64,000 bases of DNA from Xanthobacteraceae bacterium (GCA_019752575.1 JAIELW010000013.1:146573-210572); one strand, 5' to 3'. Positions 37,803-47,786 are shown, numbered from the stretch's first letter. Made by a program: numbers and translations. The notes: generated by a model not told the origin, from the sequence alone.

Positions 37803-38515
37803 TGCGCGAGATCGTCTTCGATACCGAAACCACCGGCTTCGATCCTGCGACCGGCGATCGCGTCGTAGAAATCGGCTGCGTCGAATTGCTGAACCGGATT
37901 CCGACCGGCGCGACCTTTCATGCCTACATTAACCCCGAGCGCGATATGCCGGCCTCGGCGCAAGCGGTTCATGGTCTAAGCACGCAATTTTTGTCAGACA
38001 AGCCGCTGTTCGCGGAGATCGCGGAAAAGTTTCTCGAATTCATCGGCGAAGATTCGAAGCTGGTCGCGCACAATGCCGGCTTCGATATGACCTTCGTCGA
38101 TTTCGAATTGAAGAAGTGCGGATTAGTCCCGCCGACGCGTGATCGCGTGGTCGATACGCTCACGCTCGCGCGCCGCAAACATCCCGGCGGCGGCAACAAG
38201 CTCGACGATCTCTGCACGCGCTACGGCATCGATAATTCGCACCGCACGAAGCACGGCGCGCTGTTAGATGCCGAACTACTCGCCGAAGTTTACGCGGAAC
38301 TCGCCGGCGGCCGTCAGGCCAATCTCGGCCTCGTGACCGCCGTTCAGGAAGAGATTTCGGTCAGCGCCATCGTCACAGCGTCGCGCAAGATGGAGCAGGC
38401 ATCGTATTTGAGCGACGGCGAACGCGATGCCCACCGCAAGTTCGTCTCCTCGCTCGGCGATAAAGCGATCTGGCTCGAATACCTGCCGGACGCGAAGCGG
38501 ACTGCCGCGGAATAA
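37802..38515 (+). CDS. dnaQ: DNA polymerase III epsilon (proofreading) subunit
   Basis: A 237-residue DEDDh 3'-5' exonuclease. Exo I is VFDTETTGFDP at residues 4-14, Exo II VAHNAGFDMTFVDFEL, and Exo III HGALLDAELLAEVY with the catalytic His and Asp. The C-terminal tail that binds the alpha subunit follows. It is the last gene of the ppsR-maf-aroE-coaE-dnaQ run and meets secB tail to tail with no gap. Confidence 0.95.
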   Translation: MREIVFDTETTGFDPATGDRVVEIGCVELLNRIPTGATFHAYINPERDMPASAQAVHGLSTQFLSDKPLFAEIAEKFLEFIGEDSKLVAHNAGFDMTFVDFELKKCGLVPPTRDRVVDTLTLARRKHPGGGNKLDDLCTRYGIDNSHRTKHGALLDAELLAEVYAELAGGRQANLGLVTAVQEEISVSAIVTASRKMEQASYLSDGERDAHRKFVSSLGDKAIWLEYLPDAKRTAAE

Positions 38516-38992
38516 TTACGACTTGGTCGCGTTCGCGCTTTCCGCGCGTGCGCGGAAAAGTGCGGCGAAATCCACCGGTTGCAGCATGATCGGCGGGAAT
38601 CCGCCCTCGCTGATCGCATCGGCGACAATGCGGCGCACAAAAGGAAACAAAAGCCGCGGGCATTCGATCAGCAGGAGCGGTTGCAGACTTTCCTTCGGCA
38701 CATTGGTGAGGCGGAAGACGCCGGCGTAGGAGAGCTCTAGATTGAACAGCACGCGCTTCGCTTTTTTATCTTCCGCACGAACCTCGGCCTTGAGCTCGAC
38801 TTCGTAATCCTCCCCGGACATCGGCTTCGCGTTCACGTTGATTTGAACGTCCACCGCGGGCGGCTGCTCCGGTTGTGTAATTAACGACTGCGGCGCGTGC
38901 GGGTTCTCGAACGAAAGGTCTTTTACGTACTGACCGAGAATACCGAGACCCGGTGCTTTTGCGTCGGTAGCGCCGCCGTTCTGCGTGGTCAT
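38516..38992 (-). CDS. secB: protein-export chaperone SecB
   Basis: A 158-residue tetrameric chaperone that keeps precursors unfolded and hands them to SecA. GQYVKDLSFENPHAP (about 20-34), VDVQINVNAKP, LSYAGVFRL and CPRLLFPFVRRIVAD are family hallmarks. The ATG at 38992 follows GGAG by 6 bases; an upstream ATG at 39025 would add 11 residues. It is divergent from the Tim44-like gene across about 280 bases, in which I see no distinct element. Confidence 0.94.
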   Translation of the reverse strand: MTTQNGGATDAKAPGLGILGQYVKDLSFENPHAPQSLITQPEQPPAVDVQINVNAKPMSGEDYEVELKAEVRAEDKKAKRVLFNLELSYAGVFRLTNVPKESLQPLLLIECPRLLFPFVRRIVADAISEGGFPPIMLQPVDFAALFRARAESANATKS

Positions 38993-39272
38993 ATTCTGCT
39001 CCGGGATACTCTGATTGCGCGGCATTTTCGCAGGGCCAGCCGCAGGATTGCGGGGTCGCTACCATGCGACCCTGAGGGGCACAAGAAAGCCTCCTTTAGG
39101 CGGCTATTTGCGCCATTGGCGTTGCCAAGGGGGATCGTTTAACCTCTAGCTGAGTTAATGCTGTGCCTAAATCCGCGCACGCGGCTTGGAAGAAGTCGCA
39201 AAAGCCCCATATGAGCGGGGTCCGCCCGCTCAGATCCGCTCTTGCTTCCCTTCCGGGCCCGAACGACAGACG

Positions 39273-39989
39273 ATGAACGCCGTGTTCGACATCTACACAA
39301 TAATCTTCCTCGCCCTCGCCGTCTTTATCTTCGCGAGATTGCGCAGCGTGCTCGGAACCCGGACCGGCCGCGAGCGGCCGCCTTTCGATCCTTATTCGGG
39401 CGAGGCGGCGAAGCCGGCGACGCTTCCCGACAAGCCCGCGATCCCGAACCGCCCCGAGGAAACTTCCGTGGCCCGCGAAGCCGAACGCGACGCGCCGGTT
39501 GCCGAACGCTGGGCCGGAATCGCCGCCCCTGGCAGCGACGTGGCTGCGGGTCTGGATGCGATCGCGAACGTGGACCGCGGTTTCGACGCGCGTCATTTCC
39601 TCGAAGGCGCGAAAGGCGCCTACGAGATGATCGTGATGGCCTTCGCCGAAGGCGACCGCAAAACGCTCCGCAACATGCTCGGCAAGGAATTGTTCGAGGA
39701 ATTCGCCGCCGCGATCAACGAACGCGAAGCCAAGGGTTACAGGATGGAATCGCGCTTCGTCTCGCTCGATAAGGCCGAGATCAAGCAAGCCGAAGTCGCC
39801 GGCAGCGAGGCCCGCATTACCATCGACTTCGTATCCCAACTCGTCTCCGCCACGCGCGACAAGGACGGCAACATCATCGAAGGCAGCGCCGAAGCGCTGA
39901 CCGATGTTGAAGATCTCTGGATGTTCGCGCGCGATATAAAGTCGTCCGACCCGAACTGGAAGCTCGTCGAGAACAACGAAGCGGCCTGA
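39273..39989 (+). CDS. Tim44/TimA-like membrane-anchored protein
   Basis: A 238-residue protein with one N-terminal membrane helix (about residues 6-23), a charged Pro/Glu/Arg linker, and a C-terminal Tim44-like domain (about 95-235; FLEGAKGAYEMIVMAFAEGD, TLRNML, YRMESRFVSLDKAEI). Mitochondrial Tim44 tethers Hsp70 to the protein import channel; alphaproteobacterial TimA homologues are of uncertain function. Proximity to secB and mltA suggests an envelope or export role. mltA starts 5 bases after its stop. Confidence 0.85.
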   Translation: MNAVFDIYTIIFLALAVFIFARLRSVLGTRTGRERPPFDPYSGEAAKPATLPDKPAIPNRPEETSVAREAERDAPVAERWAGIAAPGSDVAAGLDAIANVDRGFDARHFLEGAKGAYEMIVMAFAEGDRKTLRNMLGKELFEEFAAAINEREAKGYRMESRFVSLDKAEIKQAEVAGSEARITIDFVSQLVSATRDKDGNIIEGSAEALTDVEDLWMFARDIKSSDPNWKLVENNEAA

Positions 39990-39994
39990 CGCCG

Positions 39995-41317
39995 ATGCAG
40001 CGTCTTCGCCACGCACGACTAGGCGCCGTGTGTTGCTGGTTGCTGCTGCCGGGCGTGCCCGCAACCGCAAACGTCGGCTCGCTGAATTTCCCCGACGCGC
40101 AATATGAATTTGTCACCTTCGGGCAACTGGACGGCTGGAGCGCCGATAAACACGCGCAGGTCTTCGCGGGATTTCGTAAAAGCTGCGAAGTGCTGATGAA
40201 GCGCAAGGATGCCGCCGACGTCCGGCCGATGGAAAAGGCATTGCGCGAAGTCTGCCCGCGCGCGCTCAAGCTTCCCGAGAATAGCGACGACGGGGCGGCA
40301 AAAAAATTCTTCGAGGAAAACTTCCGCCCGGTTCGCGTATCGAAGCTCGGCGAAACCGCTGGGTTTCTCACCGGCTATTATGAGCCGGAAGTGGAAGGAA
40401 GCCTCACGCTGACCAAAGGCTTCACTGTTCCGCTTTATCGCCGCCCTCCCGAACTGATCTCGAAAGCGCGGCTCGGCAAGCGGTTCATGCGCGCGGGATT
40501 CCCGAGCACGGGCGGCGCCGGGCATCGCGTGAACGGGAAGTTCGTCGAATATCACGACCGCGCCGCGATCGAAGACGGCGCACTCGCGAACCGCGGCCTG
40601 GAAATCGTCTGGCTGCGCGATGCGGCCGATGCCTTCTTCATCCAGATTCAGGGCTCGGCGCGAATCCGGCTACCCGACGGCAAGCTCGTGCGCGTGAACT
40701 ATTCCGCGCACAACGGCCACATCTTCACGCCGATCGGCCGGAACCTGATCGAAACCGGCATCGTGCCGCGCGAAGAAATGTCGATGGAAAACATCCGCAT
40801 GTTCATCGCGGAGATGCCCGACGAAGGCCGCGAGCTGATGCGCAAGAACCGCGCTTTCACTTTCTTCCGCGTGATCGACAATCTGCCGCCCGACGCCGAA
40901 GCGGTCGGCGCGCAGGGCTTGTCGCTCGTCAAAGACCGCTCGATCGCGGTCGATAACAAACTCCATGTTTACGGTTCGCTGTTCTGGATCGAGGCGAAGC
41001 TGCAATTGCAGAACACGCGCGAAGGGCAGGTCTTCAATCGCTTGATGATCGCGCAGGATACCGGCTCGGCCATCATCGGGATTGCGCGCGCGGATATCTA
41101 CTTCGGCGCCGGCGTGGAGGCGGGCTCGATCGCGGGCCGCATCCGAAATCCCGGCGCTTTCTTTATGCTGGTGCCTAACGAGATCGATCCGGTACGGGTC
41201 GCCGCCGAACAGAACGTACCTAATCCCGACTACCGTCCGGAGCCGGAAAAGAAAGAGCCGCCGAAACCCGACGCGAAGAAAGACGACGCGCCGAAAAAAG
41301 AAGAACCGAAAAAATGA
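39995..41317 (+). CDS. mltA: membrane-bound lytic murein transglycosylase A
   Basis: A 440-residue MltA-family transglycosylase that cleaves peptidoglycan to 1,6-anhydro products. It has a signal peptide (to about residue 25), the MltA barrel domain (GFLTGYYEPEVEGS, VWLRDAADAFFIQIQGSARI) and a 3D domain with the catalytic Asp region DTGSAIIGIARADIYFG. No lipobox cysteine is obvious. The last 25 residues or so are low-complexity Lys/Pro/Glu/Asp (KKEPPKPDAKKDDAPKKEE). The stop overlaps the smr start (ATGA). Confidence 0.92.
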   Translation: MQRLRHARLGAVCCWLLLPGVPATANVGSLNFPDAQYEFVTFGQLDGWSADKHAQVFAGFRKSCEVLMKRKDAADVRPMEKALREVCPRALKLPENSDDGAAKKFFEENFRPVRVSKLGETAGFLTGYYEPEVEGSLTLTKGFTVPLYRRPPELISKARLGKRFMRAGFPSTGGAGHRVNGKFVEYHDRAAIEDGALANRGLEIVWLRDAADAFFIQIQGSARIRLPDGKLVRVNYSAHNGHIFTPIGRNLIETGIVPREEMSMENIRMFIAEMPDEGRELMRKNRAFTFFRVIDNLPPDAEAVGAQGLSLVKDRSIAVDNKLHVYGSLFWIEAKLQLQNTREGQVFNRLMIAQDTGSAIIGIARADIYFGAGVEAGSIAGRIRNPGAFFMLVPNEIDPVRVAAEQNVPNPDYRPEPEKKEPPKPDAKKDDAPKKEEPKK

Positions 41318-41883
41318 CCGGAGGCGGCGGGGGCAAAAAGCGCGGGCTGACCGGCGAGGATCGCTCGCTCTGGGACCAAGTCGCGAAATCGATCAAGCCG
41401 CTTCCCGGCCGCCGTACCAAGAGCGGCCGCGAGCCCGAGGCGCTTTCGGTCGAGGACCAGATCTCCAAGGGCGCGGAAAAAAGAAATCGCCCGCTCGCCG
41501 TGCCGCCGGTCAAGCATCGCGATCCGCCCGCGCCGCCGCTCGCCCCCATCGATCGGCGCCTAAAACTAAAGCTTTCCCGCGGGAGCGCGGAGATCGATGC
41601 GAAGCTCGATCTGCACGGGCACACGCAAGCCGAAGCCAAATCGCGACTGCTGCGCTTTCTCGAAACCGCGCAGTCGCGCGAGCACTCGCTCGTGCTCGTG
41701 ATCACCGGCAAGGGCAAGAGCCGCGACGACAACTGGCCGAACGAGGGCGGCGTGCTGAAACGCCAGGTGCCGCTGTGGCTTTCGCAGCCCGAATTCCGGG
41801 CGCTCGTGATCGGCTTCGAGGAGGCCGGAACCCGCCACGGCGGCGCCGGCGCGCTTTATATTCGCGTGCGCCGGCGGCGCTAA
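41314..41883 (+). CDS. Smr-domain protein
   Basis: A 189-residue protein with a basic N-terminus and a C-terminal Smr (small MutS-related) domain (about residues 95-188): LDLHGHTQAEAKSRLLRFL, VLVITGKGKS and HGGAGALYIRVR. Smr domains are endonuclease-like nucleic-acid-binding modules; the role of the stand-alone alphaproteobacterial protein is not established. Co-transcribed with mltA by overlap. It converges on hslU with a 3-base gap. Confidence 0.9.
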   Translation: MTGGGGGKKRGLTGEDRSLWDQVAKSIKPLPGRRTKSGREPEALSVEDQISKGAEKRNRPLAVPPVKHRDPPAPPLAPIDRRLKLKLSRGSAEIDAKLDLHGHTQAEAKSRLLRFLETAQSREHSLVLVITGKGKSRDDNWPNEGGVLKRQVPLWLSQPEFRALVIGFEEAGTRHGGAGALYIRVRRRR

Positions 41884-41886
41884 CCT

Positions 41887-43197
41887 TTACAAGATGTAGC
41901 GCGAGAGATCCGCGTCCTTGGCGAGATCGGCGACGCGCTTCTTCACGTAATCGCCGTCGATGGTGATTTTCTCGCCGGACTTGTCGGGTGCGGTGAAGCT
42001 GATTTCGTCGAGCACGCGCTCGATCACGGTCTGCAGCCGCCGCGCGCCGATATTCTCGAGCCGCGTGTTCACTTCGACGGCGACATCGGCGATCGCTTCG
42101 ATGGCATCGTCCGTGAAGACGAGCTCGACTTCTTCCGTCTTCATCAGCGCGACCGACTGCTTGATCAGCGAAGCCTCGGTCTCCGTCAGAATCCGGTGAA
42201 AGTCGTTGCGCGAGAGCGGATTGAGTTCGACGCGGATCGGCAGGCGGCCCTGCAATTCGGGCAGCAGGTCCGAGGGTTTCGCAACATGGAACGCGCCCGA
42301 CGCGATGAAGAGAATGTGGTCCGACTTCACCGGTCCGTATTTGGTCGCGACCGTGGTGCCTTCGATCAGCGGAAGCAGGTCGCGTTGCACGCCTTCGCGC
42401 GAAACGTCGCCGCCGCGTAACCCTTCGCGCGCGCAGATCTTGTCGATTTCGTCGAGGAACACGATGCCGTTGTTCTCGACCGCGCGGATCGCTTCCTGCG
42501 TCACCGATTCCTGATCGAGCAGCTTGTCGGATTCCTCCGCAAGCAGAAGCGGATGCGCTTCCTTCACGTTGACCTTCCGCGTCTTCGGCTTGCCGCCGAA
42601 GGCCTTGCCGAAAATGTCGCCGATATTGATCGCGCCCATCTGTGCGCCGGGCATACCCGGAATATCGATCATCGGTAGCTGCGGGTTGCCGCCGCCGGCA
42701 AGCTCGATTTCGATTTCCTTGTCGTCGAGTTCGCCGGTACGCAATTTCTTCCTGAAGCTCTCGCGGGTCGCCGGGCTCGCCGCCGGGCCGACGAGCGCGT
42801 CCAGTACGCGCTCTTCCGCGCCGACATGCGCGCGGGCCTGTACGTCGCGGCGTTTGCTCTCGCGGGTGAGCGCAATTCCGATCTCGACCAGGTCGCGGAC
42901 GATCTGCTCGACATCGCGGCCGACATAGCCGACCTCGGTGAATTTCGTCGCTTCGACTTTCAGAAACGGCGCGTTCGCGAGCTTCGCGAGACGCCGCGAA
43001 ATCTCGGTCTTGCCGACGCCGGTCGGTCCAATCATCAGGATATTTTTCGGCAGCACTTCCTCGCGCAGCTTGTCGTCGAGTTGCAGGCGCCGCCAGCGAT
43101 TGCGCAGCGCAATCGCGACCGCGCGCTTGGCGTCGTGCTGGCCGACGATAAAGCGGTCGAGTTCGGAAACGATTTCGCGGGGCGAGAAGTCGGACAT
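41887..43197 (-). CDS. hslU: HslUV protease ATPase subunit
   Basis: A 436-residue AAA+ unfoldase that feeds the HslV peptidase. Start [33 protein letters not shown] (about 5-37), Walker [11 protein letters not shown], Walker B FLDEIDKI, a long I-domain (about 130-240) and the C-terminal DLSRYIL tail that docks in HslV are present. It lies 8 bases after the DUF2585 gene, in the hslV-DUF2585-hslU order. Confidence 0.97.
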   Translation of the reverse strand: MSDFSPREIVSELDRFIVGQHDAKRAVAIALRNRWRRLQLDDKLREEVLPKNILMIGPTGVGKTEISRRLAKLANAPFLKVEATKFTEVGYVGRDVEQIVRDLVEIGIALTRESKRRDVQARAHVGAEERVLDALVGPAASPATRESFRKKLRTGELDDKEIEIELAGGGNPQLPMIDIPGMPGAQMGAINIGDIFGKAFGGKPKTRKVNVKEAHPLLLAEESDKLLDQESVTQEAIRAVENNGIVFLDEIDKICAREGLRGGDVSREGVQRDLLPLIEGTTVATKYGPVKSDHILFIASGAFHVAKPSDLLPELQGRLPIRVELNPLSRNDFHRILTETEASLIKQSVALMKTEEVELVFTDDAIEAIADVAVEVNTRLENIGARRLQTVIERVLDEISFTAPDKSGEKITIDGDYVKKRVADLAKDADLSRYIL

Positions 43198-43205
43198 TTA
43201 CGCGG

Positions 43206-43811
43206 CTACTTTCCAAGCGCGGCTTGCCACGCCTTGATGGATTCGAACGGATGGATGAACATGAGAATGTTCAGCGTGAGATTGTCGCGGATTACATAGG
43301 CAGCGACCGCTTCCATCGCCAGTGCCAGCGCGATGGTGACGAGCACCGGTGCGCGCGTTGCTACCAGAAAACCGAGCGACATCCAGATCACATCCATCAC
43401 CGAATTGATGATGCTGTCGCCGACATAACCGAGCGAAACGGTGTTATCGCGATAATAGTTGATGACGTAAGGCGTATTCTCGACGACTTCCCATGCCGCT
43501 TCGAGAAATACCGCGAACGCGAAGCGCCACGCGACGGACGCGCGGCGAAAAACCGCCCATGAGAAGAAATAAAAGATGAAGCCATGAACGATATGCGACG
43601 GCGTGTACCAGTTCGAAAGATGTTGCGAGTTGCCCGGACCGAACGCGTTGCCTTCCCAGAGCTTCACATAGCCGCAGGTGCAGATCGGATGACGGCCGAG
43701 CCAATAGAGAATCAAAGCCTGCGCAACGACAATCGCGAAAGCGAGAATGAGAAAGAGCCGCGTTCTGCGCGCGGCTTCAAATTGATCGGGCGGCGAGACG
43801 AAAGCGCTCAT
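43206..43811 (-). CDS. DUF2585 (UPF0314) membrane protein
   Basis: A 201-residue membrane protein of the DUF2585/UPF0314 family with about four or five hydrophobic helices. Conserved segments are [15 protein letters not shown] (about 42-56), [17 protein letters not shown] and [19 protein letters not shown]. The Cys pair and histidine-rich motif suggest metal or haem binding, but this is speculation. It is placed between hslV and hslU and overlaps the hslV stop by four bases. Function unknown. Confidence 0.85.
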   Translation of the reverse strand: MSAFVSPPDQFEAARRTRLFLILAFAIVVAQALILYWLGRHPICTCGYVKLWEGNAFGPGNSQHLSNWYTPSHIVHGFIFYFFSWAVFRRASVAWRFAFAVFLEAAWEVVENTPYVINYYRDNTVSLGYVGDSIINSVMDVIWMSLGFLVATRAPVLVTIALALAMEAVAAYVIRDNLTLNILMFIHPFESIKAWQAALGK

Positions 43812-44359
43812 CCGATGGTCTCGATAGTGACGTTGCGGTTCGTGTAAATGCAGATGTCGGCGGCGATATCGAGCGCGCGGCGCGCGATCTCTTCCGCATC
43901 ATGCGAGCTGTCCGCGAGTGCACGTGCGGCAGCGAGCGCGAACGAACCGCCCGAGCCGATTCCTGCGATGCCATTTTCGGGCTCCAACACATCGCCGGTG
44001 CCGGCCAAGAGCAGCGTGATGTCCTTGTCTGCGACCAGCATCATGGCTTCGAGACGGCGCAGGTAGCGATCCGTGCGCCAGTCCTTCGCAAGCTCGACAC
44101 AGGCGCGGGCGAGCTGGCCATTGTGCTGTTCGAGCTTCGCTTCGAGCCGGTCGAACAAAGTGAGCGCGTCGGCGGTGGCGCCGGCGAAGCCGCCGATCAC
44201 CTCGCCGCCGCTCAAACGCCGGACCTTCTTCGCGTTCGATTTCATGACGGTGTTGCCGAACGAGACCTGGCCGTCGCCGGCGATCGCGACCTTTCCGGCT
44301 TTGCGGACGGTAACGATGGTCGTTCCGTAAAAAACATCAGGTTTGTGGGGGGTACTCAT
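43808..44359 (-). CDS. hslV: HslUV protease peptidase subunit
   Basis: A 183-residue proteasome-like threonine peptidase. Removal of the first 12 residues would expose T13 in GTTIVTVR as nucleophile; [17 protein letters not shown] and [14 protein letters not shown] are family signatures. It heads the hslV-DUF2585-hslU transcript and is divergent from hisB across 135 bases. I found no RpoH-type promoter in that gap. Confidence 0.96.
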   Translation of the reverse strand: MSTPHKPDVFYGTTIVTVRKAGKVAIAGDGQVSFGNTVMKSNAKKVRRLSGGEVIGGFAGATADALTLFDRLEAKLEQHNGQLARACVELAKDWRTDRYLRRLEAMMLVADKDITLLLAGTGDVLEPENGIAGIGSGGSFALAAARALADSSHDAEEIARRALDIAADICIYTNRNVTIETIG

Positions 44360-44494
44360 GCGTGAAAACAGCCTCCGGCCCCCTTATTTAGGGTGCAAAA
44401 AGCCATCCGCAAACCATCCGGAAAGGTCATCGGGGCAATGTGTGGCGGCGGCCGAACGAGGCTGCTATGACGCGCGCCTTCAGGAGCCTATCCA

Positions 44495-45088
44495 ATGCGT
44501 ACCGGCGAAATCGCCCGCAAAACCAAGGAAACCGAGATTTCGGTGAAGGTTAATCTCGACGGCAAAGGCCAGAGCGAGATTGCGACCGGCATCGGCTTTT
44601 TCGACCACATGCTCGATTTGCTCGCGCGTCATTCGCGGATCGACATGGCGGTCAAGGCCAAGGGCGATCTGCACATCGACCAGCACCACACCACCGAAGA
44701 CGTCGGCATCGTGCTCGGCCAGGCGGTGAAGAAGGCGCTGGGCGACATGCGCGGCATCACGCGCTATGCGAGCCTCTATATGCCGATGGACGAAACGCTG
44801 ACGCGCGTTGCGATCGACGTTTCCGGCCGCCCGGTGCTCGTGTTCAAGGCCGATTTTCCGCGCGACAAGATCGGCGACTTCGATTGCGACCTCGTGCGCG
44901 AGTTCTTCCAGGCCTTCGCGATGAACGCCGGTATCACGCTGCACGTCGAGACGCTCTACGGCGACAACGCGCATCACGTGGCGGAAAGCTGCTTCAAGGG
45001 TCTCGCGCGGGCGCTGCGCATCGCGCTTTCGATCGATCCCGCGGCTGCCACGGAAATTCCATCGACCAAGGGTAGCTTGGGCGCGTAA
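44495..45088 (+). CDS. hisB: imidazoleglycerol-phosphate dehydratase
   Basis: A 197-residue monofunctional HisB (histidine step 6). Two metal-binding histidine motifs are seen: HHTTEDVGI near residue 67 and [18 protein letters not shown] near 155, plus [17 protein letters not shown] lies about 10 bases before the ATG. It is first in a run hisB-DUF2628-hisH-hisA-hisF-hisE. Confidence 0.96.
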   Translation: MRTGEIARKTKETEISVKVNLDGKGQSEIATGIGFFDHMLDLLARHSRIDMAVKAKGDLHIDQHHTTEDVGIVLGQAVKKALGDMRGITRYASLYMPMDETLTRVAIDVSGRPVLVFKADFPRDKIGDFDCDLVREFFQAFAMNAGITLHVETLYGDNAHHVAESCFKGLARALRIALSIDPAAATEIPSTKGSLGA

Positions 45089-45104
45089 CGCCCGGAGTGA
45101 AGAA

Positions 45105-45626
45105 GTGGCCACGTTTCTGGTTTTCGAACCCGCGGACGGAATTCGCACGCAGGCCTCTGCCGAGCGTGTCGTTTTCCTGCGCGAAAAATTCTCGCCCTGG
45201 GCCTTTATCCTCACGCCGTTCTGGCTGCTGCGCTACCGGCTGTGGCTCGGATTTCTGATCTGGCTCGTTGCCTTCACGCTGATCACGGTGATCGGGAGCA
45301 AGCTCGGCTTTGGGCCTTATGCGGCGATTGCCGCATCTTTCTTCCCGTCGCTGGCGTTCGGTTTCGAAGCGGTGAGCCTGCGCGCCCGCAAGCTCACGAG
45401 AAACGGCTATCGCGATGCTGCGGTCGTAATTGTCGAAGATCTCGAGACCGCCGAGCGGCGTTATTTCGAGACGTGGAAGACCGCGCCGGCTTCCGGCACG
45501 CCCGTGAAAAGCGATACTCCTTATGCGCCCGATGCGGCGCCGCCCGCTTATCCAGACACAAAGACCGCGGTCGCTTCCGCCGAGCAGAATGTGATCGGCA
45601 TGTTCCCGACGCCGGGGCAACGATGA
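45105..45626 (+). CDS. DUF2628 membrane protein in his operon
   Basis: A 173-residue protein of the DUF2628 type: the N-terminal [24 protein letters not shown] block (about residues 24-47) is typical, followed by two membrane helices (about 45-65 and 70-88) and a soluble, Pro/Ala-rich C-terminal part. Function unknown. It lies 16 bases after hisB, starts at GTG and overlaps hisH by four bases (ATGA), so it is made with histidine enzymes; this placement is common in Hyphomicrobiales. Confidence 0.83.
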   Translation: MATFLVFEPADGIRTQASAERVVFLREKFSPWAFILTPFWLLRYRLWLGFLIWLVAFTLITVIGSKLGFGPYAAIAASFFPSLAFGFEAVSLRARKLTRNGYRDAAVVIVEDLETAERRYFETWKTAPASGTPVKSDTPYAPDAAPPAYPDTKTAVASAEQNVIGMFPTPGQR

Positions 45627-46273
45627 CGGTTGCGGTGATCGATTACGGCTCGGGCAACCTGCACTCGGCTGCGAAAGCGCTGGAGCGTGCGGCGCGCGAG
45701 GGCGGCACCAACGCGAAGATCGTCGTCACCAACGATCCCGACGACGTGCGCCGCGCCGAGCGCATCGTGCTTCCGGGGGTCGGCGCCTTCGCCGATTGCA
45801 AACGCGGGCTGGATCAGGTGTCGGGCATGGTCGCTGCGCTGAACGAAGCGACGCTGAAAAAAGGCAAGCCGTTTTTCGGAATCTGCGTCGGCATGCAATT
45901 GCTTGCGGAGCGCGGGCTGGAGCATGGCCTCTACAGCGGATTGGGCTGGCTGCGCGGCGAGGTCGACCGCATCGCGCCGGACGATCCTTCGCTCAGAATT
46001 CCGCACATGGGCTGGAACACGCTGCGGGTGAAACGCAAGCACACGCTGCTCGAAGGGATCGATCTAGGGGATCGAGGGCAGCACGCTTATTTTGTGCATT
46101 CGTACCACTTCAAGCCCAAGGATAACGCCGATCTCGTCGCCGAAGCAGACTATGCCGGCTCAATCACGGCGATGGTGGCGCGCGACAACATCGCGGGCTC
46201 GCAGTTTCACCCCGAGAAAAGCCAGAAGCTGGGGCTGGCGTTGCTCGCCAATTTTTTGCGGTGGAAGCCGTGA
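45623..46273 (+). CDS. hisH: imidazole glycerol phosphate synthase, glutaminase subunit
   Basis: A 216-residue class I glutamine amidotransferase. Catalytic C88 lies in [10 protein letters not shown], and the His-Glu pair in [20 protein letters not shown] is the family start. It supplies ammonia to HisF. The frame continues upstream without similarity. It overlaps DUF2628 and, at its stop, hisA (GTGA). Confidence 0.96.
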   Translation: MTVAVIDYGSGNLHSAAKALERAAREGGTNAKIVVTNDPDDVRRAERIVLPGVGAFADCKRGLDQVSGMVAALNEATLKKGKPFFGICVGMQLLAERGLEHGLYSGLGWLRGEVDRIAPDDPSLRIPHMGWNTLRVKRKHTLLEGIDLGDRGQHAYFVHSYHFKPKDNADLVAEADYAGSITAMVARDNIAGSQFHPEKSQKLGLALLANFLRWKP

Positions 46274-46998
46274 TTCTGTTTCCCGCGATCGACCTGAAGA
46301 ACGGCGAAGCCGTGCGCCTGCAACAAGGCGACATGGCGCGCGCGACCGTGTTCAACGCGAACCCTGCAAAGCAGGCCAAACAGTTCCAGGATCAGGGGTT
46401 CGAGTGGCTGCATCTGGTCGATCTCGACGGCGCGTTCGCGGGCAAGCCCGTGAACGTGCTTGCCGTCGCGCAAATTCTGAAGAGCGTGAAAATTCCGGTG
46501 CAGCTCGGCGGCGGTATCCGCAATATGAAGACGGTCGAAGCCTGGCTCTCGGAAGGCGTCTCGCGCGTCATCATCGGCACCGCCGCGGTGCGCGAGCCGG
46601 AGTTCGTGAAACAGGCCGCGCGGAAATTCCCCGGCAAGATCGCGATCGGCATCGACGCGCGCGGCGGCAAGGTTGCGATCTCCGGCTGGGTCGAAGAAAC
46701 GCAACTCGAAGCGGCCGAAGTCGCGAAATTGTTTGAAGGCGCGGGCGTCGCCGCGCTCATTTACACCGACGTCGAGCGCGACGGCATGTTGCAGGGCTTG
46801 AATCTCGACAGCACGATTGCGCTGGCCGAAGCCGTTTCGATTCCGGTGATCGCCTCGGGCGGCTTCGCCTCGCTCGACGATGTGAAGGCGCTCTTGCAGC
46901 CGCGCGCGAAAAAACTCGAAGGCGCGATTGCGGGACGCGCGCTCTATGACGGCCGCATCGATCCGGCCGAAGCACTTGCGTTGTTGAAGGGCGCGTAA
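46270..46998 (+). CDS. hisA: phosphoribosylformimino-5-aminoimidazole carboxamide ribotide isomerase
   Basis: A 242-residue TIM barrel for histidine step 4. [19 protein letters not shown] at the start, [22 protein letters not shown] and [11 protein letters not shown] are the phosphate-loop and catalytic motifs. The GTG at 46270 gives the standard MILFPAID start and the four-base overlap with hisH; a GTG three codons upstream is less likely. hisF starts at the last base of its stop codon. Confidence 0.95.
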   Translation: MILFPAIDLKNGEAVRLQQGDMARATVFNANPAKQAKQFQDQGFEWLHLVDLDGAFAGKPVNVLAVAQILKSVKIPVQLGGGIRNMKTVEAWLSEGVSRVIIGTAAVREPEFVKQAARKFPGKIAIGIDARGGKVAISGWVEETQLEAAEVAKLFEGAGVAALIYTDVERDGMLQGLNLDSTIALAEAVSIPVIASGGFASLDDVKALLQPRAKKLEGAIAGRALYDGRIDPAEALALLKGA

Positions 46999-47774
46999 TG
47001 TTCAAAGTCCGCGTGATTCCCTGTCTCGACGTCAAAGACGGCCGCGTCGTCAAAGGCGTGAAGTTCGTAAATTTGCGCGACGCCGGCGATCCGGTCGAGG
47101 CGGCGAAGGCTTACGACGCCGCCGGCGCGGACGAACTTTGCTTTCTCGATATCACCGCGAGCCACGAAGAGCGCGGCACGTTGCTCGGCATCGTGCAGCG
47201 CACGGCGGAAGCCTGCTTCATGCCGCTCACGGTGGGCGGCGGCGTGCGCACGGTCGAGGATGTGCGCGTGCTCTTGGCTTCCGGCGCCGACAAGGTTTCG
47301 ATCAATACGGCGGCGGTGAACAATCGCAAATTCGTCGGCGAAGCGGCGGAAAAGTTCGGCGAACAGTGCGTCGTGGTCGCGATCGACGCGAAAAAAGTTT
47401 CAAAGGATGCAGAAGCGCCGCGCTGGGAAATTTTCACCCACGGCGGCCGCAATCCGACCGGGCTGGACGCCGTCGACTACGCGCGCGAGGTGGTTTCGCT
47501 CGGCGCCGGCGAAATTCTGCTGACCTCGATGGACCGCGACGGCACCAAGATCGGCTACGACGTGGCGTTAACCCGCGCGATTGCCGATGCGGTGCCGGTG
47601 CCGGTGATCGCATCCGGCGGCGTCGGCAATCTCGATCATCTCGTGGCAGGCATCCGCGACGGACATGCGACCGCGGCGCTCGCCGCCTCGATCTTTCACT
47701 TCGGAGAATTCACCATCCGCGAAGCAAAAGAGCACATGGCCAAGGCCGGACTTCCCGTGCGGCTGGACGCCTGA
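46998..47774 (+). CDS. hisF: imidazole glycerol phosphate synthase, cyclase subunit
   Basis: A 258-residue TIM barrel that, with HisH, makes imidazole glycerol phosphate and AICAR. Catalytic Asp in [16 protein letters not shown], the second in VVAIDAKKV, plus [13 protein letters not shown] and [11 protein letters not shown], match the family. It follows hisA with a one-base overlap. Confidence 0.97.
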   Translation: MFKVRVIPCLDVKDGRVVKGVKFVNLRDAGDPVEAAKAYDAAGADELCFLDITASHEERGTLLGIVQRTAEACFMPLTVGGGVRTVEDVRVLLASGADKVSINTAAVNNRKFVGEAAEKFGEQCVVVAIDAKKVSKDAEAPRWEIFTHGGRNPTGLDAVDYAREVVSLGAGEILLTSMDRDGTKIGYDVALTRAIADAVPVPVIASGGVGNLDHLVAGIRDGHATAALAASIFHFGEFTIREAKEHMAKAGLPVRLDA

Positions 47775-47786
47775 TAAAGCCGCGCC

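Noticed and set aside
41702-43216. 504-codon minus-strand frame overlapping hslU in another phase
   Set aside because: Translation is an Arg-rich repetitive string; hslU in the neighbouring frame has all family motifs.
44360-44494. Heat-shock (RpoH) promoter before hslV
   Set aside because: No CTTG-N17-CCANAT-like pair on the minus strand of this gap.
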